From Acholeplasmataceae bacterium (GTDB lineage: Bacteria > Bacillota_I > Bacilli_A > Acholeplasmatales > Acholeplasmataceae): 13,675 nucleotides of DNA. The position numbers were made by a program, and so were the translations under genes. Of this stretch, positions 7,849-13,675 are shown piece by piece (the stretch's first letter is position 1; each line of letters starts with the position of its first letter). Under the pieces are notes generated by a model. It was given only the letters and a program-made list of their open reading frames with translations. It was not told the origin of the DNA and made no database searches. The stretch is from assembly GCA_003518475.1 (NCBI GenBank), contig DOYO01000052.1:12308-25982 (forward strand), read 5' to 3'.

Positions 7849-10090
7849 AGCACTGTTTTTTAAACGCATGATCATGATAGTCATCCTTATATCCTCTATT
7901 TCAATTGGAGTTTATGGAGCAATAGAACAATCCTTATTGGAAACAGGCATACCAAGCTTCGATGTCATCAGCCCTTATGTCGATTCCAATAAGTACACAC
8001 ATGAAAAGAGTGATCAGGTCGCTTTAAATCAACAACAGATCTTTGATGAATACTTGGAGATTGATACAGATGCTGGAACAGTGTATCTGGATGAAGCGTC
8101 TTTGGCATTCCAAATCGTCAATGACAATGGCTATATCTGGTCATCAACGATTGATTATGATGTCGAAGGATATCCGAACACGTTCAAGCAGCGTGCGAGA
8201 AGCGCCATCATTTTGGAATCTTATAACAACAATACGACAAGTTTCGCAATCACGGAAGAAAATCTATTCACGGATGCGAGAAATGTCATTGATGTTGATC
8301 TCATCACGAATGGGTTCCACGCGACGATCACGTTTGGAAAATCTGATATCACGATCGGATTGACAGTATTATTTATGGGCAATCAAATCAAGGTCAGCAT
8401 TCCCGAGGATGAAATCGTTGAGTCTGGAGATTTTAAAATCTCTTCCATCAAGGTGTATCCATATTTCGGAGCTGTCTTGGAAGATGACGTTCCAGGTTAT
8501 GTATTTTTACCGGACGGCGTTGGCGCATTGGTTGACTACAAGCCTACCAATCCGCTCATTGGAACCAATTATCAAAAGGAAATTTACGATCGAAATATCG
8601 GTTATAATCTAACAGAAAACATGAACGAATTCATTAGCGGAGGCACGAAGATTTACGCGCCTGTCTTTGGTTTTGTCCATGGTGTAGATCAGAATGCTGT
8701 ATTCGCGAATATCACGAGCGGATCTGAATATGGTGTGATCAATCTCTATTTCCCATCCAGAACCAGAGGATTCACCACGGTGTTCTCTGAATTCGTCTTT
8801 AGAAAACCATACAGCCAGCCAATCGATAAGATTGGGAATACGATCTCTTTATTACAACAGTTTGGCAATTCCATGGATATCGAAATTGAATATACGCTTT
8901 TAGATGGTAGTGATGCCAATTATGTCGGAATGGCGAAAACCTACCGCAGTTATTTGGAGGATTCACTCCAATCGGATACTGAACTTCAAAATGATATTCC
9001 ATTGAAGCTTGATGTCATCGGCATTGAAAAAACAAAAGGCTTGTTATTTGATAAGACCATCGTGATGACAACCTTCAACCAGTTTAAGGATATTGTTTCT
9101 GATTTAGAGTCAAAGGGAATCTCCAATATCATTGCCAATTATCAAGGATTTACTTCAAATGGAGTTACCTGGTCTGCTCCGAAGTACGAGCGCATCAGTT
9201 CAAGACTTGGAAACACCAAGGATTTAGAAGCATTGAGCCTTTTATTGACTGATTTATATTTCGTCACCGAATATAATAAAGCCAGCAATCAATCCGGAGG
9301 TTATAATCAGTATTTTGATTTGGCCAAGAAGATCAATGACCAGCTTTACCAATATTATTCAGGTACTGATATCAAGTTCTTGTTAGAATATCAACAGGTT
9401 GAAGATGTGATGGAAGAAAGCATGGATCGTTTAGGTGATTATCCAATTAGCGGATTCGCCATCGAATCGATGGGTAATTTATTATACGATGATTTTTCGA
9501 ATCAAAGATATTTACCGGATTTGATTCAAATTTATCACGAAATGCTATCATCTACTGAGTTAAACATCGCTTTATATGACGTGAATGCTTATCTTTGGGA
9601 TTCCATTGATAATTTCTATGATTTCCCGATGTATTCAAGTCAATATGTGACCTTGGATGATACGGTGCCGTTCATGTCAATCGTGTTAAGCGGCAATATC
9701 TCTTTATTTGGTCCGAATGCGAATTTCTATCCATATGCGAGAGATGAACTTTTAAGATTGGTGGACTTTAATGTCTATCCATCATTTGTCGTTACCCATG
9801 AATCGTCAAAGAAGCTTCAAGATACCGGACTTGAATCTATTTATTCATCCAGATATGAAGATATCAAGCTCTCGGTTTCAAGTTATTATGAATTTGTCAA
9901 TGATGCGCTTAAATACGTGATTGGATCAACCATTGAAAACCGCGAGGTTTATTTGAACGGCGTGATGGAAATCACTTATGCCAACGGTGTCATTATTGTA
10001 GTGAACTATACGAATCAAATTGTGATGTACGAAACAGAAGCCATCGCTCCAAAGAGCTATCTGGTCACTGGTTCAGTGGATCAGGGATAG
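7841..10090 (+). CDS. Exported DUF5696-type protein of unknown function
   Basis: This 749-residue protein starts at GTG, supported by a perfect AAGGAGGTGAT site, and overlaps the preceding gene by 8 nt. Residues 1-27 form a signal peptide or anchor (basic start, then MIMIVILISSISIGVYG); no lipobox is seen. Residues about 30-385 are beta-rich and contain GYVFLPDGVGALVDY (P224-D225-G226), the motif I associate with DUF5696-family proteins (usually PDGSGALI). From about 388 to the end, alternating strands and helices (KLDVIGIE, DIVSDLESKGISNIIANYQG, a GFAIESMG strand, and FNVYPSFVVTHESS) suggest a TIM-barrel-like half preceded by a beta-sandwich, the architecture of several glycoside hydrolases. 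That resemblance is inference and no catalytic pair can be named. Its position between two permease pairs and its coupling to the NHL-Yip1 gene suggest an extracytoplasmic role in binding or processing the sugar. Confidence 0.75.
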   Translation: MSKALFFKRMIMIVILISSISIGVYGAIEQSLLETGIPSFDVISPYVDSNKYTHEKSDQVALNQQQIFDEYLEIDTDAGTVYLDEASLAFQIVNDNGYIWSSTIDYDVEGYPNTFKQRARSAIILESYNNNTTSFAITEENLFTDARNVIDVDLITNGFHATITFGKSDITIGLTVLFMGNQIKVSIPEDEIVESGDFKISSIKVYPYFGAVLEDDVPGYVFLPDGVGALVDYKPTNPLIGTNYQKEIYDRNIGYNLTENMNEFISGGTKIYAPVFGFVHGVDQNAVFANITSGSEYGVINLYFPSRTRGFTTVFSEFVFRKPYSQPIDKIGNTISLLQQFGNSMDIEIEYTLLDGSDANYVGMAKTYRSYLEDSLQSDTELQNDIPLKLDVIGIEKTKGLLFDKTIVMTTFNQFKDIVSDLESKGISNIIANYQGFTSNGVTWSAPKYERISSRLGNTKDLEALSLLLTDLYFVTEYNKASNQSGGYNQYFDLAKKINDQLYQYYSGTDIKFLLEYQQVEDVMEESMDRLGDYPISGFAIESMGNLLYDDFSNQRYLPDLIQIYHEMLSSTELNIALYDVNAYLWDSIDNFYDFPMYSSQYVTLDDTVPFMSIVLSGNISLFGPNANFYPYARDELLRLVDFNVYPSFVVTHESSKKLQDTGLESIYSSRYEDIKLSVSSYYEFVNDALKYVIGSTIENREVYLNGVMEITYANGVIIVVNYTNQIVMYETEAIAPKSYLVTGSVDQG

Positions 10091-10100
10091 GAGGGATGAT

Positions 10101-10988
10101 ATGGCTAAACGTAAAATATCAAGAGGATTAAGAGAAAATCTGATTGGCTATTCATTCATCGGAATTTGGGTGTTTGGATTCTTTGTTTTCATGTTCTACC
10201 CCTTCATTACATCGATGATTTACAGCATGAGCGAAGTGAGAATATTGGGTGGCGGCATCGAGATTGAGTTTCAATGGTTTGAAAACTATAAAAACATCTT
10301 CCAAATGGAAGAAGGCTTCGCTTTTATTGAAGCCTTAATCGATTTCCTCAAAGAAATCGTATTCCAGGTTCCAATCATCATCGTCTTTTCCGTCATGATC
10401 GCAGTACTGCTCAATCAGCCCATCAAGGGAAGAGGAGCATTCAGAAGCATATTCTTCCTTCCGGTCATCATTTCATCTGGTCCAGTCATCAATGAGTTGA
10501 TTACACAAGGCGCTGGCGGAGCCAACATCTTTGAAAGCTACGGTTTCATCAGCATCATTGAAAATACATTAAATCCTGCATTATCAGGACCGATTATCAA
10601 TGTCTTCTCGGAAATCATCATCATTTTCTGGTTTTCAGGGGTTCAGATTTTAATCTTTTTAGCTGGTTTGCAAAAGGTAGACCGTCAAATCTATGAAGCA
10701 GCCAGAGTGGATGGCGCGGGTCCCTGGGAATCCTTCTGGAAGATCACGCTTCCTTCTCTATCCTCTTTAATTTTCGTGAATGTTATTTATACCGTTGTCT
10801 TACTTTCAACATTCAGTGAGAATGCAGTCATCGTCAGCATCAAATCCAATATGTTCAACATCAATACCGGTTATGGCATGGCATCCGCCATGGCATGGGT
10901 ATACTTCATCATCGTGATGCTTCTGATTGCTATTGTCGCAATCGTCTTTATTCCTAAAAATCAAGTGGTTAGGAGGAAAGCGCGATGA
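10101..10988 (+). CDS. Sugar ABC transporter permease, MalF/UgpA-like (pair 2)
   Basis: The product is 295 residues with about six membrane helices (first near 16-38, SFIGIWVFGFFVFMFYPFIT). The ATPase-docking loop is at residues 199-218, EAARVDGAGPWESFWKITLP, a closer match to consensus than in the pair 1 MalF-like protein. GGAGGG at 10090-10095 precedes ATG 10101 by 5 nt; an out-of-frame ATG at 10096 is not used. The gene starts 10 nt after the DUF5696-type gene and its stop overlaps the next permease by 4 nt (ATGA). It is clearly diverged from the pair 1 MalF-like protein, so the two pairs are not a recent duplication. It uses a TGA stop, showing that TGA is not read as tryptophan in this organism. 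Family is sure; substrate unknown. Confidence 0.93.
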   Translation: MAKRKISRGLRENLIGYSFIGIWVFGFFVFMFYPFITSMIYSMSEVRILGGGIEIEFQWFENYKNIFQMEEGFAFIEALIDFLKEIVFQVPIIIVFSVMIAVLLNQPIKGRGAFRSIFFLPVIISSGPVINELITQGAGGANIFESYGFISIIENTLNPALSGPIINVFSEIIIIFWFSGVQILIFLAGLQKVDRQIYEAARVDGAGPWESFWKITLPSLSSLIFVNVIYTVVLLSTFSENAVIVSIKSNMFNINTGYGMASAMAWVYFIIVMLLIAIVAIVFIPKNQVVRRKAR

Positions 10989-11917
10989 ACATCAAACCAA
11001 AAAGAGATTTAAAAACCAAGATTAGAAAGTTTATTTTGGGAAATCATGGATCTGATTCCATGCTTGCCAGAATTGTGATTTACATCTTGTTGATCAGCAT
11101 CGGTTTCTTGTATATTTATCCTTTGCTCTACATGCTTTCCAATAGCTTCAAGAGTCAGGCTGATATTGTCAATCCAATGGTGAATTGGGTTCCAACAGCA
11201 CTTTATTGGGGAAATTATGAACGTGCCTTTAAGGTTCTCAATTTCTTCCCGACACTAGGGATGAGCTTGATTGTCACACTGATTCCTGCTTTACTTCAAA
11301 CCATGGTGACAGCATTGATTGGGTATGGATTTGCCAAGTTTGAATTTAAGTTTAAAAAAATGTGGCTTGTTTTAGTCTTAATGACATTTGTTATTCCTGT
11401 TCAGGTTTACATGATTCCAAGGTACGTCATGTTCTTTGAATTCGATTTATTAGAAAGTCCTTTATCCATTATTTTGCCTGCATTATTCGGACAGGGTGTC
11501 AATTCAGCGATTTTCGTTCTCATCTTCTATCAATTCTTCAGAATGATCCCCAACAGCATCAATGAAGCTGCTGAAATTGATGGTGCCGGTCCTTATTACA
11601 TTTTCTTCAAGATCGGAATTCCATTGGCAGTGCCTGCCTTCATCACGTCATTCTTGTTCGGATTGGTCTGGTATTGGAATGAAACCTATATTTCTTCGTT
11701 GTTTTTAGGTTCCGGTTATCCGAACCTGCAGCTCAGACTCGCGAATTTCGTGAGCGAATACACGCAGATGTTTTCGTCTGATGAACTGCTTAGAATTAAT
11801 GAGGGTGTGCGGTTGGCAGCTACTCTGCTGATCATCCTCCCTATGGTGATTGTTTATTTTGCGATCCAACGCTGGTTTGTTGAAGGTGTCGATCGTACAG
11901 GAGTTACAGGAGAATAA
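10985..11917 (+). CDS. Carbohydrate ABC transporter permease, MalG/AraQ-like (pair 2)
   Basis: The product is 310 residues with a basic N-terminus, a first membrane helix near 26-48 and about five more. GYGFAKFEFKFKK is the conserved MalG-side segment (GYAFARxxF), and the docking loop at residues 194-213 reads EAAEIDGAGPYYIFFKIGIP. The start forms the classic ATGA overlap with its MalF-like partner, and AGGAGG lies at 10971-10976, 8 nt upstream. It completes the second permease heterodimer. It ends 1 nt before the GH144-like lipoprotein gene, so importer and hydrolase are co-translated. An ATPase subunit is again missing. Family is sure; the binding protein that serves this pair may be the one at the left edge or one outside the window. 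Confidence 0.93.
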   Translation: MNIKPKRDLKTKIRKFILGNHGSDSMLARIVIYILLISIGFLYIYPLLYMLSNSFKSQADIVNPMVNWVPTALYWGNYERAFKVLNFFPTLGMSLIVTLIPALLQTMVTALIGYGFAKFEFKFKKMWLVLVLMTFVIPVQVYMIPRYVMFFEFDLLESPLSIILPALFGQGVNSAIFVLIFYQFFRMIPNSINEAAEIDGAGPYYIFFKIGIPLAVPAFITSFLFGLVWYWNETYISSLFLGSGYPNLQLRLANFVSEYTQMFSSDELLRINEGVRLAATLLIILPMVIVYFAIQRWFVEGVDRTGVTGE

Positions 11918-11918
11918 A

Positions 11919-13301
11919 ATGAAAATAATCTTAAAAAATATGAAGAAATTCAGTGCGGTGTGCCTGTTGATATTCTCTTTGATCATCCTGATTGGATGTG
12001 AAAAAGAACCTGTGGTGCCCACTGTTATCGATGACACCCCGCCAATCAATACCAAGGTGTACAGAACGGATGTCAGAACAGGTGTCAGCGAAGTGATTCT
12101 CGATGAAATTGAACTTGGTTTCGGTTTTTTCTGGGATTTGGCCAATGATGATCTGGAATCACCAGGTTATGGGTTAATCCCTGATAGATTCAATACTTAT
12201 ACCGGAAATCCTGGAAGTATAGCGAGTATCGCATCTGTCGGATTCGGCTTATCAGCGATTCCAATCGGTGTTGAAAGTGAATGGATTACCAGAGAAGAAG
12301 GGGAAGAACGCGCATACAATACGTTGGTGACACTTCAGAATCTTCAAAGAACCCATGGCTTCTGGTATCATTTCTTAAGTATGGAAACAGGATTAAGAGC
12401 TTGGAGTTCAGAGGTTTCCATCATTGACTCCGCACTTTTGATCAATGGAGCGCTCACTGTCGGAAGATTTTTCGGAGGAAGAGTTGAAGAGCTTGCTTAT
12501 CAGCTTTATGAAGAGATGGAATGGAGTTGGTATTTCGATACCGCAACCAATAAATTCTATATGAGCTATAAACCAGAAGTCGGATTTCAAGGCTACTGGG
12601 ATATGTATGCTGAACAATTGATGATTTATGTTTTGGCAGCAGGAAGCCCTACCTATCCAGTTGGAAAGGGTGCCTATACGCTGATGAAGTTTGGATCGCA
12701 AAAAGCGAGTTCTACTGCAGATTATGGTAGTTTTTACATGACATGGACAGGATCACTGTTCACGTATCAATATTCCCATGTCTGGATTGACTTTGAATCC
12801 TATGTGGATCAAACAGGATATTCATGGTTCCAAAACAGCGTGAATGCAGTTGATGCCGCAATCGCGTTCGCGAAAACACAAACAGCGACTTATGAAGGCA
12901 TTCATGAAAATTCATGGGGCATGTCAGCAACCGACGGACCTGATGGATATGTCGGGCCTTATGGCAGCGGACCTTCTGCAGGAAATGCGCATGTCGTTGA
13001 TGGTACAGTACCGGCATATGGCGCAATCGGATCCATCGTATTCAGACCAACTGAAGCGATCGCAGCTGCAGAAAATTATAGAACATATGATCGTTTTTGG
13101 AGCATTTATGGCTTCAAGGGTGCCTATAATTTAAGCGAATCGACCAATGGCTGGTTCGCGTCTGATATTATCGGAATTGACAAAGGCATTTCCATTTTGA
13201 TGATTGAAAACTATCTTTCCGGCATGCTTTGGGAGATTTTCATGGAAGTTCCCTATATCACAGACGGTTTGGAAGCTTTAGATTTCACGATGGTTTCATA
13301 G
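11919..13301 (+). CDS. GH144/glycoamylase-like lipoprotein, probable extracellular beta-glucanase
   Basis: This 460-residue lipoprotein has hydrophobic residues 11-26 and the lipobox L-I-G-C27. The start at 11919 has AGGAG at 11908-11912; the upstream in-frame ATG 11850 lies inside the permease and would destroy the signal peptide. The body matches the glycoamylase-like (alpha/alpha)6-barrel family (GH144): SIASIASVGFGLSAIPIGVE (100-119), ITREE (123-127), GFWYHFLSMETGLRAWSSE (E165), a tail WDMYAEQL (E232), SPTYPV, WG (333-334), DGT (361-363), GIDKG (419-423) and MIEN (428-431). From memory, characterised GH144 enzymes are endo-beta-1,2-glucanases or sophorose-releasing enzymes. Their proposed acidic residues have a spacing similar to E165/E232, but I cannot verify the alignment. 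It would cut glucan at the cell surface for the importers encoded just upstream. Family likely; linkage specificity moderately likely. Confidence 0.85.
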   Translation: MKIILKNMKKFSAVCLLIFSLIILIGCEKEPVVPTVIDDTPPINTKVYRTDVRTGVSEVILDEIELGFGFFWDLANDDLESPGYGLIPDRFNTYTGNPGSIASIASVGFGLSAIPIGVESEWITREEGEERAYNTLVTLQNLQRTHGFWYHFLSMETGLRAWSSEVSIIDSALLINGALTVGRFFGGRVEELAYQLYEEMEWSWYFDTATNKFYMSYKPEVGFQGYWDMYAEQLMIYVLAAGSPTYPVGKGAYTLMKFGSQKASSTADYGSFYMTWTGSLFTYQYSHVWIDFESYVDQTGYSWFQNSVNAVDAAIAFAKTQTATYEGIHENSWGMSATDGPDGYVGPYGSGPSAGNAHVVDGTVPAYGAIGSIVFRPTEAIAAAENYRTYDRFWSIYGFKGAYNLSESTNGWFASDIIGIDKGISILMIENYLSGMLWEIFMEVPYITDGLEALDFTMVS

Positions 13302-13379
13302 GATTTATTTACACCTTGACTGATCTTGAATTTGTTCAGTAAAAGATTAAATAATCCAATGAAATGTAGTTGCTTGTTG

Positions 13380-13408
13380 TTGTCTTTTTTATAGCTTTCA
13401 TATACAAT
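13380..13408 (+). promoter_or_regulatory. Probable sigma-70-type promoter of the second GH144-like gene
   Basis: TTGTCT (13380-13385, 4 of 6 to TTGACA) and TACAAT (13403-13408, 5 of 6 to TATAAT) are separated by 17 bp. This fits a housekeeping promoter with transcription starting near 13415, just before the palindromic operator. It is the only intergenic gap over 100 bp in the window (13302-13445), and apart from the promoter and operator nothing else convincing lies in it. Confidence 0.65.
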
Positions 13409-13419
13409 AGATTATGGTA

Positions 13420-13433
13420 TCGAAACGTTTCAA
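13420..13433 (+). promoter_or_regulatory. LacI-family operator
   Basis: TCGAAACGTTTCAA contains the perfect palindrome GAAACGTTTC (13422-13431) with the central CG typical of LacI-family sites; 6 of 7 pairs match over 14 bp. It lies 11 nt after the -10 box, over the likely transcription start region, and ends just before GAGG at 13435-13438. A bound repressor would block the promoter. It fits the catabolite cre consensus poorly (about 10 of 14), so a local LacI-type regulator encoded outside the window is likelier than CcpA. Confidence 0.7.
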
Positions 13434-13445
13434 TGAGGTAGGAAA

Positions 13446-13675
13446 ATGACAAACGAAATTTTAAACAACATCCAAAAATCAGCATTTCAATTCTTTATGG
13501 AGTACACGAATTTTAACGAAACATCAAAGGGTTACGGATTGACATCCGACCATTCGATGCGTAGAAATATAGCATCCATCGCTTCAACCGGGTTTATGCT
13601 CTCAGGGCTAGTGATTGGTGTTGAACAAGGCTATATCACCAGAGAGGAAGCTCTTTACAAAACAAAAAAGACGCT
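13446..13675 (+). CDS. GH144/glycoamylase-like protein without signal peptide, N-terminal part (3' end outside window)
   Basis: The gene starts at ATG 13446 with GAGG at 13435-13438 and runs off the right edge after 76 codons. It begins MTNEILNNIQKSAFQFFMEY, with no signal peptide, lipobox or membrane helix. It then repeats the family signature seen in the upstream lipoprotein: a GYGL motif, NIASIASTGFMLSGLVIGVE (41-60) and ITREEA. It is therefore a diverged paralogue, probably cytoplasmic, and would act on imported oligosaccharides. It has its own promoter and operator. Only the N-terminal sixth or so is visible, so an intact catalytic domain cannot be confirmed. Confidence 0.82.
   Translation, partial: MTNEILNNIQKSAFQFFMEYTNFNETSKGYGLTSDHSMRRNIASIASTGFMLSGLVIGVEQGYITREEALYKTKKT

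Noticed and set aside
11850..11918. Upstream ATG extending the GH144-like lipoprotein by 23 residues
   Set aside because: It lies inside the pair 2 permease gene, lacks a good ribosome site and would bury the lipoprotein signal; ATG 11919 has AGGAG 6 nt upstream.
11705..12145. 146-residue open frame on the minus strand
   Set aside because: It lies opposite the end of the pair 2 MalG-like gene and the start of the GH144-like gene, both well supported by family motifs. Its translation has no recognisable motif and there is no ribosome site.
13319..13340. Dyad ACTGA...TCAGT after the GH144-like lipoprotein gene as a terminator
   Set aside because: Only 5 bp of stem with a 12-nt loop, and followed by AAAAGATTAAA instead of a T-tract. 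No convincing terminator is seen in this gap.
13316..13346. TTGACT with a TAAAAG box as an alternative promoter
   Set aside because: The -35 box is good but the -10 match is weak (4 of 6) and spacing is 18; the TTGTCT/TACAAT pair next to the operator fits better.
13420..13433. The palindrome as a CcpA cre site
   Set aside because: It matches the cre consensus at only about 10 of 14 positions, missing the outer TG and CA; a LacI-type operator for a local regulator fits better, though CcpA is not fully excluded.
1..13675. CRISPR arrays, tRNA or rRNA genes, insertion sequences
   Set aside because: No regularly spaced repeats, no tRNA-like cloverleaf or rRNA sequence, no transposase or terminal inverted repeats were seen; coding density is nearly complete on one strand.

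Overview
The window is one collinear carbohydrate-utilisation operon, with every gene on the + strand. It reads as a low-to-moderate-GC bacterium of the Bacillota/Mycoplasmatota side. Three things point there: Gram-positive-style lipoprotein and signal sequences, strong AGGAGG ribosome binding sites, and MsmX-type sugar importers without an ATPase gene in the operon. TAA, TAG and TGA all act as stops and tryptophan is TGG, so the code is the standard one and not the Mycoplasma/Spiroplasma code. An Acholeplasma/Izemoplasma/Haloplasma-like or Erysipelotrichia-like host is a guess only; a Paenibacillus-type Bacillota cannot be excluded.

Layout. Positions 1-951 hold the C-terminal part of an ABC solute-binding protein whose start lies off the left edge, followed by a hairpin terminator/attenuator at 964-997. 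A very tightly packed run follows, with 8-nt and 4-nt overlaps or gaps of 1-12 nt. Its order is: a 987-residue membrane-anchored solute-binding protein with large N-terminal extra modules (1020-3983); a MalF/MalG-like permease pair (3976-4923, 4936-5817); a signal peptide-NHL beta-propeller-TPR-Yip1 membrane protein (5827-7848); a 749-residue exported DUF5696-type protein (7841-10090); a second MalF/MalG-like permease pair (10101-10988, 10985-11917); and a GH144/glycoamylase-like lipoprotein (11919-13301). After a 144-bp gap with its own promoter and a palindromic LacI-type operator (GAAACGTTTC), a second GH144-like gene without a signal peptide starts at 13446 and runs off the right edge.

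How the genes may work together (inference). The surface lipoprotein hydrolase would cut a glucan outside the cell; characterised GH144 enzymes act on beta-1,2-glucan. The solute-binding proteins and two permease pairs would import the oligosaccharides, powered by an ATPase encoded elsewhere. The leaderless GH144-like enzyme would act inside the cell. The NHL-TPR-Yip1 protein and the DUF5696 protein sit exactly between the two permease pairs and are translationally coupled to each other. They are the unexplained core of the locus: probably an extracytoplasmic/membrane accessory module of the importer that has no assigned function in classical sugar ABC systems.
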